Source of the DNA: Gryganskiella cystojenkinii
Taxonomy: Eukaryota > Mortierellomycota > Mortierellomycetes > Mortierellales > Mortierellaceae
Length of the DNA stretch: 21,886 bases
Assembly: GCA_015852425.1 (NCBI GenBank)
Contig: JAAAIG010000667.1
Coordinates: forward strand, 1 to 21,886
Direction: 5' to 3'
Of this stretch, positions 1 through 8,406 are shown piece after piece (positions within the stretch are counted from its first letter, which is position 1; each line of letters opens with the position of its first letter). The position numbers were made by a program, and so were the translations under genes. The notes beneath the pieces were generated by a model that worked only from the letters and a program-made list of their open reading frames with translations, searched no databases and was not told where the DNA came from.

Positions 1-54
1 GCCCTTTTTTTGGGAGGGGGGGGGGGTCATCAAATGAAATAGCTGATTCCTTAC

Positions 55-1775
55 GTTTCCAGTGCAAATCCTGAATAATAACAAGCACTACGAGGACCAT
101 TGCAAACACCCTGGAAGATTGGGTCAGCGGTATGACCGATATGGAACAATGGGAAATCATCATAATTGATCGCTGGCGGCCCAGGGAGATGCATCCGCCG
201 AGCCGCAAGTCGATCCCCAGGTGCCTCGAAGGTCACCGTGGGCACACCAAAGGTCAATCCAAGAAGAGCACTCAATCCACCTCCGAGACTGTGTCCTGTC
301 AACCAGACTTTTGCATCCGGATACAAATCCTGAACTGTCCATAAGATGGCCTACAGAAAAGAGACGGGAGAAAAGAGTGGGTCAGAAAGGCAGGAACGGA
401 TGAGAGGGGTGAAAACGGGGTGAGTCTCTTGCCAAGCAAAGGAAATAGACTAAAAATGACGGTCGGATTTTTTTTTTACCATAGCCTGGTTGTAGTAAAC
501 TTCGTCCGAGTTGACACTGTTCTCGACACAGGTTTGATCGCATTGGTATCCTCCTCTGCTACAATCGCACACGCCACGCCACGTCCGGTCGACTTTTGCA
601 CAGCAACAAGAAAACAATAGATTATCCTATTTTTTTGAACAGCAAACAAAGCGATCGTTTGTTTAACATCCGTGCAGATCAGCAAAAACAAGTTTTACCA
701 TGCAGTATTAATAACTATACATTGATCTTGTCGCGAGTCGCGGTCCCACCCCCACCTCCAAGGAGGGCGGCGGAAGTGCCCTTGATGGCGACAATGAGTG
801 TCGAATTATCGGATGATACGAACACATGACCCCTTACACCATCTTCCTCCCAACCAAAAGTCGAATTCTATCAGAAAAAGAAAAAAAAGAGTTAGTGGGG
901 TACAAAAAATTAGCAATCTGGTCAGGTTCAACAAACAGCCCTTGCTTGGCAGACACACCAATAACAAGAAAAAAAAGAGGAAAAAAAAAAAGAAAGGGAC
1001 AGGGGAAGCCCCACATGTCCAGAGCAATTGGTTGTAAAACGCCCTTTCCCTTTTTTTTTTTTCGTCGACTTACCACACCCCAGTTTCCTTCAAGGTCATA
1101 CCAGCCAGGACTGGCAACTTCAGTATAAGAATTGTAGTTCATCTTTGACAGTTGAATGATTGTTTCCTTGTCCGTGGTATCGGGTGCATCAATGATCGCT
1201 CTTGTCCAGGAATCGGGTCCAAAGGATTGATCTTCGCTCAAGCCAAAAGATCGAAAGCCTTGGCTACGAAAGTGTGGTGCCTGCTGTGCGTTCTTCGGTG
1301 GCCTCTTGTAGAGAATACCTGCGGAATCGTTGTCGTTATCTTGTTTTGTGCGAGGGCGGAGTGTCGTCGTCGACTTGACCTTGAGTTGATGGGTTGAAGA
1401 TTCACCGGTCAACAACTCTGTCAAGAGTAGATCGATGGGTGAAACGTCGAGTCGTCGGGAGAGGCCTGGGTATCGGTTGCCACCTCTGTGAAGGACATGG
1501 CGGAGGGTTAAGAACTCGTCGGGTCGGTCCTGACCAGGTTTGGGTTCTGGCGAATGCGGTGAAGAATGTTGGTGATGGTGACGATGGGAATCAAAAACGA
1601 GTTGCTGGTCCTGTCCTTGTAGTGGTTGTATCGACGGTTCTTCAGTCGAGTGTCTTTGTTGTTTAAAGAGTGAGGAAAAGGGGAATGCACTGGAGACGGA
1701 GAGGAAGGCAAGGTCGACGAGGACCAAGAGAACAAAGACGAGGAGGCGATGGAATGATGCACTCCTCCGAGGCAT
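55..1775 (-). CDS. ATG15: Autophagic/vacuolar phospholipase Atg15, 3' end beyond the window
   Basis: Lipase that breaks down autophagic and multivesicular-body membranes inside the vacuole. Four exons are visible on the minus strand: 1775-1074, 867-721, 626-480 and 350-55; the last ends at a GTAAGG donor, so the C-terminus lies outside. Phases are 0, 0 and 0, then 2 at the edge. The protein begins MPRRSASF, followed by a hydrophobic signal anchor (about residues 11-31), then a His/Ser/Pro-rich lumenal linker. Conserved blocks appear in order: [23 protein letters not shown], the Cys-rich block [10 protein letters not shown], the nucleophile elbow GHSLGG (Ser about 353), [10 protein letters not shown] and GHTADPIF (probable catalytic Asp about 408). 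The catalytic His should lie in the missing part. The lipase_3 fold and the Cys-rich segment are diagnostic of Atg15 rather than a generic lipase. A continuous frame running past 1074 is intron read-through. Confidence 0.94.
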
Positions 1776-2139
1776 GGCAAAGAATCTGTGCGTTGGGGTT
1801 TGTTTCGTAGTCAAGTAAAAGTGAGAAGTTGGAATGGGAGAGGGAAAATAGAAGGAAAAGAATGGAAAGAAGGGTTCAACTGCTGAGTCGACCTTGTGAA
1901 TTATGAGAGCAGAAAAAGAAAATGAATTCACCCGCCATTTCTCCAGGAAACCCTTTCGGGATATTTTTGTTCTCAAGTAGCCCTTTAGGTCAGCTGCTGT
2001 GCTTCCACGTAAGATTACACAAATCAAATAGGCTCATAATCACACATTTTTCCTTAACCAAGGGCCGACACTGTTGGCACCAAAAGAGGTCTGAGCCCCA
2101 AGAACCTGGGACCTTGGCTCAAAAAAGCAAAAGAGAAAG
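1776..2139. other. Gene-free interval between ATG15 and tRNA-Lys
   Basis: This holds the presumed ATG15 promoter and 5' leader on the minus strand and the 3' flank of the tRNA. No clear TATA box is visible. The stretch about 2090-2139 is shared with the tRNA flank at the right end of the window. Confidence 0.6.
2090..2139 (-). repeat. Conserved 3' flank of tRNA-Lys, copy 1
   Basis: The trailer CTTTCTCTTTTGC followed by a T-run and GAGCC...GGCTC recurs at 21785-21836 after the other tRNA-Lys. The element includes a nested hairpin, with CCCA pairing TGGG around GGTTCT, inside the outer GAGCC/GGCTC pairing. Most of it lies past the Pol III termination signal. Confidence 0.75.
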
Positions 2140-2212
2140 CGCCCAATGTGGGGGTCGAACCCACAGCCTTCAGATTAAGAGTCTGACGCTCTACCGATTG
2201 AGCTAACCGGGC
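2140..2212 (-). tRNA. tRNA-Lys(CUU): tRNA-Lys (anticodon CUU)
   Basis: The minus strand folds into a 73-nt cloverleaf without an intron. The acceptor stem pairs GCCCGGT with ATTGGGC (two G-U pairs), with discriminator G at 2140. The D arm has GCTC/GAGC. The anticodon stem TCAGA/TCTGA encloses loop CTCTTAA, giving anticodon CUU. The T arm has stem GTGGG/CCCAC with loop TTCGACC. Internal A-box and B-box positions are as usual for Pol III. A TTTT run lies about 8-12 nt after the 3' end and a T6 run follows, suitable for termination. A second copy starts at the right edge. Confidence 0.96.
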
Positions 2213-2598
2213 TTTCAATTTGAAATGCTGTTATCGAATCGATTTCTGAAACCTTTAAGTATCATTAACATCATATGAAATCAGGTCTCAACGTCATCCG
2301 GGGCCCCAGGGGTCGATTTAAAGGTACCAGATCATAGAGAGACCTCCAAGGATCACGGGGATGTCATCGGGATGAAAATTGGCCATGAGGATGACGAGAT
2401 ATGAGGAAAACAGTTTTCTTCTCTTTTTATTTTTTTATTTCCCCCCAAAACTCTGTAGAGAGTCACAGTCTCGAACCCAAAAATACGTCAAAGAGTGGGA
2501 AGAGAACGAGTGAGGGGCAACTCTTGGAATTATCCACATCTAGAACACACCAAGGAGTATTAATATGTATATGAGCCGCAAGGATTGCCATCCACAGG
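2213..2598. other. Gene-free interval upstream of tRNA-Lys
   Basis: No open frame with recognisable content was found on either strand. It includes a short GC-rich patch (GGGGCCCCAGGGG near 2300) and T-rich stretches at 2417-2445. The minus-strand frame over 2463-2798 lies antisense to a better coding candidate. Confidence 0.5.
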
Positions 2599-3327
2599 AT
2601 GAAAAAAAAATCTACACGGGATGTTGCCAACACAGATTTTTCAAGCAATGAAAGCCGGATTTGTACACAGCAAGAAGTGCGAGAAGCTGAGGTTGAAGAG
2701 AATGTTCTGACGGCTGACGAGCCACCTGTCAGTTCAGCTACCACGTATTCAGTTTTGGAAACGATCGGAGCAGTATTGGGAGGAGCCGAGAGTGTCAAGG
2801 GCCACCAGAGACGAGCAACACCACGAGGGCAAGATACAGAAAAGACAAGACTACTTAGTTCAAGACTTTCAGGACCACGGCAGGGATAACACCTCCATGA
2901 TGGACAGGTTTGTTACCGAAATCGAAATCCTCAGAAGAACGGGGATCTGGAATGCACGGTGCGAAGTCACTCAACTGGAAATGGGTTTTGGGATAACCGC
3001 CGTGAGCAAACTCGCCACGAGGAACATGGAAGTAGTGGTGGTCACACCTCACACGTTTTCCTGCGGCAACGACCCGTACTGGACGTGACAGCGATATGTG
3101 ACGCCACCGATGAAGGAGTGCAAAAATCGTGCCTCGGACAGAAATATCTATTGATGATGGAAGAAACAGGAAGAAAAATGTTTTTTAAGATTGAAGAAAA
3201 TCGGTTAATTGGCCTGGTGCAAGCAGGACCACAGGGAGGTACAGGTAGTTCTTGCCACATGGTCGTGGGATATATAACAGAGCATCAACAGGCAGTCTCG
3301 CGCATTTGGGGGCCACTGAGTACTTGA
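2599..3327 (+). pseudogene. Unassigned decayed coding relic with frame shifts
   Basis: Three consecutive plus-strand frames carry protein-like, low-repeat composition and hand over to each other: 2599-about 2790 (beginning MKKKSTRDV, with SSATTYSVLETIGAVLGG), about 2792-3085 (MDRFVTEIEILRRTGIWN, then TQLEMGFGITAVSKLATR) and about 3080-3327 (KMFFKIEENRLIGLVQAG, ending at TGA 3325-3327). Handover near 2790 and 3085 without good splice sites suggests frame-shift decay of one ancestral gene, not three genes. I do not recognise the family. It sits directly before an F-box/LRR-like relic on the same strand, so the two could be one inactivated gene or a fusion of two remnants. Coding status is inferred from composition only. 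Confidence 0.35.
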
Positions 3328-3419
3328 ATCTAGCGCAATGTGCCGACATGAAGAATGGGATGATTCAACGTCTGTAGATCTCTTGCCCTAAATCGACCTT
3401 TTTCGCCGCCACCTCTATG

Positions 3420-4041
3420 GATGCCTAGGAGATGGTGGTCGGACTCAGAACGGACGAGTGTCGAAAGGGATAGTATCAAGCCGAGTACGAGAGAACCCAG
3501 TGGACAGAGACAACTGACACGACAGCCTTGCCCATAGTTGACGAAGAGCTAGCTACAGCCAAAGCACACTCTCCGAATCAAGACCCGGTCGTGGTTCTCC
3601 CAGGGATCTGTCTATGTCTCCGATCACTCTCAATCAGCGTCCAGAACGTGGAAGACGTCCACTGGGAACAAACGATCTTTGGTGGCCAAACTGACAGAGC
3701 TCCGGGACTTGAGCTTTTGTCCGAAACTTGTCAAGTTTCGTTCTGTCGGCAGGTTGCTGTCGATTCGCGAGCTCGGCTCTGGTGATCACCAGCGTGTCGA
3801 GCAATTGGCCACACTCCGACACTTGGAGGGCTTGAACATCCTCAATCTGCAATATAGCAAAGGAGATACCGAGTGGATGAAGGCGGGCTGGTCCGGGATC
3901 ATGCTCAAACCGTCTTTGGAGGTTTGTTCGATGCAAGAAAAGTTTGAGAGGACGATGTCTGTGTTGCACTGCACAGTGAAGGCGCTGTGGAATAGCTATG
4001 CCGTGACGCTCGAAAAGGGGTACAATTATGAGCTCGTTTGA
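3420..4041 (+). pseudogene. F-box/LRR-type protein relic, C-terminal part
   Basis: The plus strand shows leucine-spaced text typical of the C-terminal half of large fungal F-box/LRR proteins. One frame (to about 3670) contains VVVLPGICLCLRSLSI. The next frame (3679-4041) contains LVAKLTELRDLSFCP, VEQLATLRHLEGLNILNLQ and DTEWMKAGW, the last resembling the WxxxxWP-like end of such LRR regions, and stops with TGA at 4039-4041. A shift of frame is needed near 3670 and there are stops upstream (about 3373-3460), so no intact gene can be drawn. The N-terminal F-box is not visible. Family assignment is by general pattern, not by a signature motif. Confidence 0.5.
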
Positions 4042-4259
4042 CGCGTACCTGAATGTCGACGTCGTCTCATTCTACGCGCTTGAACATGTTTTCCCAACGG
4101 GCTCAAACTTTACATTTTTCACATCAATTTAATAGGTATTAGAATAACTATTTAATACATCCATCATGAAGTGGTTTGTATCCAGCGAGATCTTTGTCGT
4201 CGTTGCCATGAGATCGTTTTTTAGACTCTTTGCTATTTCAGTCTTGGCTCTGTAAAATT

Positions 4260-5931
4260 TCAAGCTCGCTTTGTAAATACGAAGCCTGGAATGGCCACCG
4301 TTGAGTTGGTCTTGAGCGCCTCAGACAGTACCAGATCTCCTGTATCTCCCATCAAGTTGCAGATGAAGACTCCAAAGTGGTCAGAGTCGTGTTGGTCTTG
4401 AGTGCCTCAGTCATTGCCTGAGCTCCGTTGGATTCGATCTTGTTGCCCTTCAAGTTCAAACTGGTCAGTGTCGAGTTACTCTCGAGTGCCACCGACAGCG
4501 CCTGAGCTCCATTGTCTCCAATCCTGTTGTACGCCAAGTTCAAAGTGGTCAGAGTCGAATTGGTCTTGAGCGCCTCAGCCAGTGCCTGAGCTCCTTTGTC
4601 TCCGATCGAGTTTCTAGCCAGGTCCAAAGTGGTGAGAGTCGAGTTGGTCTTGAGTGCCTCAGACAGCGCTTGAGTTTCACTGTCTCCGATCGAGTTGGAA
4701 CTCAAGACCAAAGTGGTCAGACTCGAGCTGGTCTTGAGTGCCTCAGACAATGCCTGAGCTCCATTGTCTCCGATCCTGTTGTACGCCAAGTTCAAAGTGG
4801 TCAGAGTCGAGTTGATCTTGTGTGCCACCGACAGCGCCTGAGCTCCATTGTCTCCGATAGAGTTGTGCTCCAAGTTCAAAGTGGTCAGAGTCGAGTTGGT
4901 TTTGAGTGCTTCCGACAGCGCCTGAGCTCCACTCTCTCCGATCCTGTTGTACGCCAAGTTCAAAGTGGTCAGAGTCGAATTGATCTTGAGCGCCTCACCC
5001 AGTGCCTGAGCTCCGTTGGATTTGATCGAGTCGCTCTCCAAGTTCAAAGTGGTCAGAGTCGAGTTGCTCTTGAGTGCCTCAGACAACAACTGAGCTCCAT
5101 TGTCTCCGATCGAGTTGTGCTTCAAGTTCAAAGTGGTCAGAGTCGAGTTGTTTTTGAGTGCTTCCGACAGCGCCTGAGCTCCATTGGATCGATGTTGCTG
5201 TACTCTAAATTCAAAGTGGTCAGAGTCGAGTTGGTCTTGAGTGCCTCGGTCAGTGCCTGAGCTCCATTGTCTCTGATCCTGTTGAACCCCAAGCCCAAAG
5301 TGGTAAGAGTCGAGTTGGTCTTGAGTGCCTCGGTCAGTGCCTGCGCTCCATTGCCTCCGAACGAATTGAACCCCAAGTCCAAAGTGGTGAGAGTCGAGTT
5401 GATCTTGAGTGCCTCAGACAACGCCTGAGCTCCATTGTCTCCGATCGAGTTGCCGTACAAGATCAGAGTGGTGAGAGTCGAGTTGGTCTTGATTGCCTCG
5501 GCCAGTGCCTGAGCTCCATTGTCTCCGATCAAGTTTTTAGTCAAGTCCAAAGTGGTAAGAGTCGAGTTGGTCTTGAGTTCCTCCGACAGCACCTGAGCCC
5601 CATTGTCCCTGATCGAGCTGTACCTCAAGACCAAAGTGGTCAGGATATTGTTGGCCATGATGCTAGTAACTATGTTGTCTCTTGTAGCTGTGAATAGTTG
5701 TGTAGAGCGTGAAATCGTCAAGTGGTGTATGAGGTGTTTGTTTCTCTCGATAGATTCCAGGTTAGGGTTAGGGCCATGGTTCGGCAAGATAACAGAGTTG
5801 TAGAGTGGAGGTGTAAACGAGTCGTTCCAATCCTGACTCACGCAGGCACAGGACGCCAGGTCTTTGTGTTGGAGTCTGCTGGCAATTTGTGAGCGAATCT
5901 CGGGTAGGTCAAGGGCACGTGGTTGTAACAT
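4260..5931 (-). pseudogene. F-box protein with about sixteen RI-like leucine-rich repeats, frame-shifted
   Basis: An F-box-like N-terminus (LDLPEIRSQIASRLQHKDL, then CVSQDWNDSF) is followed by about sixteen 28-residue repeats of the form NSTLTTLxLxxNxIGDNGAQALSEALKT. These match ribonuclease-inhibitor/NLRC3-type LRRs. Such proteins usually act as SCF ubiquitin-ligase substrate receptors or as binding scaffolds; that role is inferred. The frame is intact from the start to about 5190, where one base is missing relative to neighbouring repeats, giving a stop at 5139-5137 (299 residues counted from 6036). The remaining ten repeats continue in another frame to about 4380, where a net two-base insertion gives a stop at 4354-4352, and the last degenerate repeat runs to a TGA at 4260-4262. 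There is no room for introns at either break. Start chosen at the ATG at 5931 just before the F-box; an in-frame ATG at 6036 would add a hydrophobic N-terminus. The six-repeat product could still be made. A one-base assembly error at the first break is possible. Confidence 0.8.
4290..5665 (-). repeat. 84-bp tandem coding repeats (LRR array)
   Basis: About sixteen head-to-tail 84-bp units, each encoding one 28-residue LRR. They share blocks such as ACTCTGACCACTTTGAAC and AATGGAGCTCAGGC. Strong nucleotide similarity between units, including silent positions, indicates recent unit expansion or gene conversion. Variation is concentrated in the six nucleotides after the LxL codons, which correspond to the exposed strand positions. 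Confidence 0.9.
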
Positions 5932-6036
5932 CTCGGTCAATAACGATGGAGCGGGCAGGACAGGACGCGTGAGTGGAGTGATGACGAGAACAGCGATGAT
6001 GGAAAAAAAAGATGAAGCTAATAGCAAATGAGGCAT

Positions 6037-6310
6037 GGAGAGGTCAAAGAATTAGGAGGAAGTAACCGCGATGGTGATGAATAAAATGATTGCGATGTTG
6101 TTATGCAGTCAATGAACTCGATCAGGACATTAGAGAATTCTCACAAAAAGCCGTCAGTCTTTCAAGACAATAATAGCTTACCGTGGTAACAAATGGAGGA
6201 GAGTTCAGGAGAGGCAAGAGTGGGTGTTGATGACAAGATGTGTGAAAATGTAAAAGTCGTGTCATCTAATGGAGTGGGTGCACGAAACAAAATTTCAGTG
6301 CGGACCTTTT
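6037..6310. other. Upstream flank of the LRR gene
   Basis: Presumed promoter and leader of the minus-strand F-box/LRR gene. No TATA box or other site could be assigned with confidence. The right end borders the fold-back element. Confidence 0.4.
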
Positions 6311-6705
6311 TAGGGTTGCCACTAGACTCGGCCCAGCCTTCCTTGAAGCTAAGCTTTCGCTTCTGCGAAAGACTGGTAAAATTTTCGGTGTTTTGCAGTG
6401 AGCGTTCTAAAAAGGAAGGTGCACAAAAGGCCTGTAAATAATAAAAAAAATTATCCAACTTGTGAATTACAAGTTGAATAATTTTTTTTTGCAGACCTGA
6501 CACCTGGGCTAAATCTTTCTTGTCATTTTAACAAGGAGAATGACCCTGTATAGTTTTCTGAGCACCTTCCTTTTCGGAGTGCTCACTGCAAAACCTCAAA
6601 AATTTTACCAGCCTTTCACAGTACGATTGAGATCTCTTCCCAAAAAGGAAGCACATCTCATTATTAAGTGTCGTGAAGGGATGGGTCGAGCCTAGGTTGC
6701 CACCA
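6311..6705. mobile_element. Fold-back inverted-repeat element (MITE-like)
   Basis: Two inverted arms flank an AT-rich centre. The inner cores, 6362-6430 and 6554-6623 (reverse complement), are about 80% identical, for example CTGGTAAAATTT, TTTTGCAGTGAGC and AAAAGGAAGGTGC. The outer blocks, 6311-6342 and 6676-6705, also match in inverted orientation (TAGRCTCGRCCCAKCC). The right arm carries about 30 extra bases between core and outer block. Both arms also read as the same peptide (CERLVKF, FCSE, KEGAQK), on the plus strand on the left and on the minus strand on the right. No transposase or clear target-site duplication is visible. A non-autonomous transposon or an inverted duplication of a gene fragment are both possible. 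Confidence 0.6.
6443..6489. repeat. Near-perfect palindrome, 21-bp arms and 5-nt loop
   Basis: An A-run plus TTATCCAACTTGT (6443-6463) pairs with ACAAGTTGAATAA plus a T-run (6469-6489) around loop GAATT, with one mismatch. It lies at the centre of the larger inverted repeat. It could be two abutting terminal inverted repeats of a deleted element, or a stable hairpin. Confidence 0.9.
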
Positions 6706-6829
6706 TTTCTCTTTTTTGCCACCATTTCTTGGTTCCGAGGCTTCTTCTCTCCGCGTGTGCCGAAACTGGAACAGGGCTTTATTGCCGGCCCTCTACCATA
6801 CCGTGGTGATCGTTCACCAGGTCAAATGA

Positions 6830-7735
6830 CGCAAATCCGGGCCGACCAAAACCACCCTGCTTCGACACCGTCACCTCGTCAGCGATCCGACCCTGACTTC
6901 AGATTGTTCAAATTCTTGGCGTTCCTGTCCGAACCACAACCATTGAAATAAGGGACATTCAATGCTTTTTTCCAAACCTGTTGCGACTGAACGTGACTCT
7001 CTGGAGTGACAGGACATTGGTTTCCTATGATCCATGAAGGGTGCTCGGTTTGGCCTCGCAGAATCCGAATCTCACCAGTCTCAAGTTTCGCTTCCTGTAT
7101 TTCGGTAGGAGCGAAATCTTAATGGAGACCTGTCGAGCCCTATGCGAGCTCTCGTTCGTAAAGCTCAGGTTTTCATAGGGAGAAGAACCCCACCTCTTTA
7201 AGCTTAACCCTCGTCTCATGAAACTGGAGCCTGAGCAACGTTTGGTGACTTTGACACTAGCAGAAAATCAACAATGCTGGACCCAATGCACGGACAGATC
7301 TGTGAATGTAGCAGCATTCGGACCATTAGCAGCATTCGGACCACTCACAAACACAGTCTTCCACGTCCTCCTCATCAAGCCCGATTCCCGAATCTCGAGA
7401 ATATCTCAGTTGATCAGATCTCCAGTCTTCGATTCGGTGGGGATCTATCAATTTGAGACAGTCCAGTTCTTACCACGTTTCAAGGATCTCCTTTGTTAAA
7501 ACCTTTGGTGGTGGATTGGATATGAACTTGTTCTGTGATCGTTTTCGATCTCGGCTCTGGCATCACGTCGAGAGTCATGACCCAGCTGACGGACAGTCAA
7601 GCCAGACAGATCCTCGATGCATGCCCTCTGCTTAAGAAGGTCTATCTCGTGCACTCCAGAGTCTCGTACGAGATTCCATGGGTCGTCGAGCGTCATTCTG
7701 CGAGCCTGGAATGCCTACAGGAGGGTTTTGCTTAA
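6830..7735 (+). pseudogene. F-box/LRR-type protein relic with several stops and frame shifts
   Basis: Leucine-rich fragments follow one another on the plus strand in different frames: FFPNLLRLNVTLWSDRTLV (about 6970-7020), VLGLASQNPNLTSLKFRFL (about 7040-7100), ALCELSFVKLRFS then a stop (about 7139-7177), FPNLENISVDQISSLRFGG (about 7390-7440) and SGITSRVMTQLTDSQARQIL followed by IPWVVERHSASLECLQEG (7560-7735). The text resembles the middle of fungal F-box/LRR proteins (an LTxSQAxxIL unit followed by an IPW...SASLEWLQ-like unit). An in-frame TGA near 7032, a TAG near 7175 and at least two frame changes rule out an active gene. The F-box is not visible; the 5' end may be lost next to the fold-back element. 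Confidence 0.6.
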
Positions 7736-8406
7736 AAAAAATGGCAGAAATTTATCAGAAGAGTATCAGAAGAGTACAATGAGTATCGAAAAAGCTTCAA
7801 AGAACACTCCTCCCACCTCGCTCTTGAAGATCGGATACTCTTCTGACACTTTTCTGGTACCTTTCCACTGTTTTTCCAACGTTATCTGCCTCTCGTGCTT
7901 CGTGCAATAATAGTCTATTTTCTCCAAAAAAGGATAAAAATCCAATTTTACCAATTTTACATGCTGTATTAAATACAAAGAAAAGTATCTTGTGCGACCA
8001 AACACCATTTGCAGTACCAAGAACTCCTCGGGCAAACTTGCGTGAGATCACTACTACAAGTGTGTTTAGGATTCGACTCTGCTCAGCAGGACCGAAAGAT
8101 ATACGTGAGTTTTATTTTGAGTGCAAAGAATAGCACAGTTGGTATATCTGAGAAAGAAAAAATTGGACATATGAACAAGAGCAAAGAATAAAAAATATTA
8201 AAAAAACCGGAAAGACGGCGCAAGGCGGTAGCAAAAACAAATATGAAGAAAGAGCAAAAACAAAAAAGTGCAAGCAAAAAGATAAGCAGAAGAGAGCTAA
8301 TATATCACCACAGCGCCAGCCCAGGTGCAAAAAAAAAAAAAAAATAGAGAGCCTCTCAAAGCGCCTACGCCCAAGGACTTTGTCTTTTCTTTTTTCTTTT
8401 TTTTTC
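7736..8406. other. Gene-free A-rich interval
   Basis: Downstream of both the plus-strand LRR relic and the minus-strand arrestin gene. Contains TTTTACC direct repeats near 7947-7960, A-rich DNA at 8140-8290, a 16-17 nt A run at 8326-8343 and a pyrimidine tract at 8383-8407. Several antisense T-rich frames here have low-complexity composition and are not genes. Confidence 0.5.

Noticed and set aside
834..2027. Continuous 397-residue minus-strand frame
   Set aside because: It includes ATG15 exon 1 but runs upstream of the true start and through intron 1. The downstream part is homopolymer-derived, while a GTAAGT donor at 1073 and an acceptor at 868 restore the conserved GWEEDGVRG block.
4670..5260. 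196-residue plus-strand frame with repeats
   Set aside because: It is the exact antisense of the LRR array; its periodicity comes from the 84-bp units.
4290..5665. Regular repeats as a possible CRISPR array
   Set aside because: Units are 84-bp coding LRRs without spacers, in a eukaryotic genome.
5762..5773. Two TTAGGG units resembling telomere repeat
   Set aside because: Only two units, and they encode the GPNPNL residues of the F-box/LRR gene on the other strand. Chance.
8083..8330. Hydrophobic minus-strand frames (Phe/Leu/Cys-rich)
   Set aside because: They arise from translation of A-rich plus-strand DNA; no start context or homology pattern.
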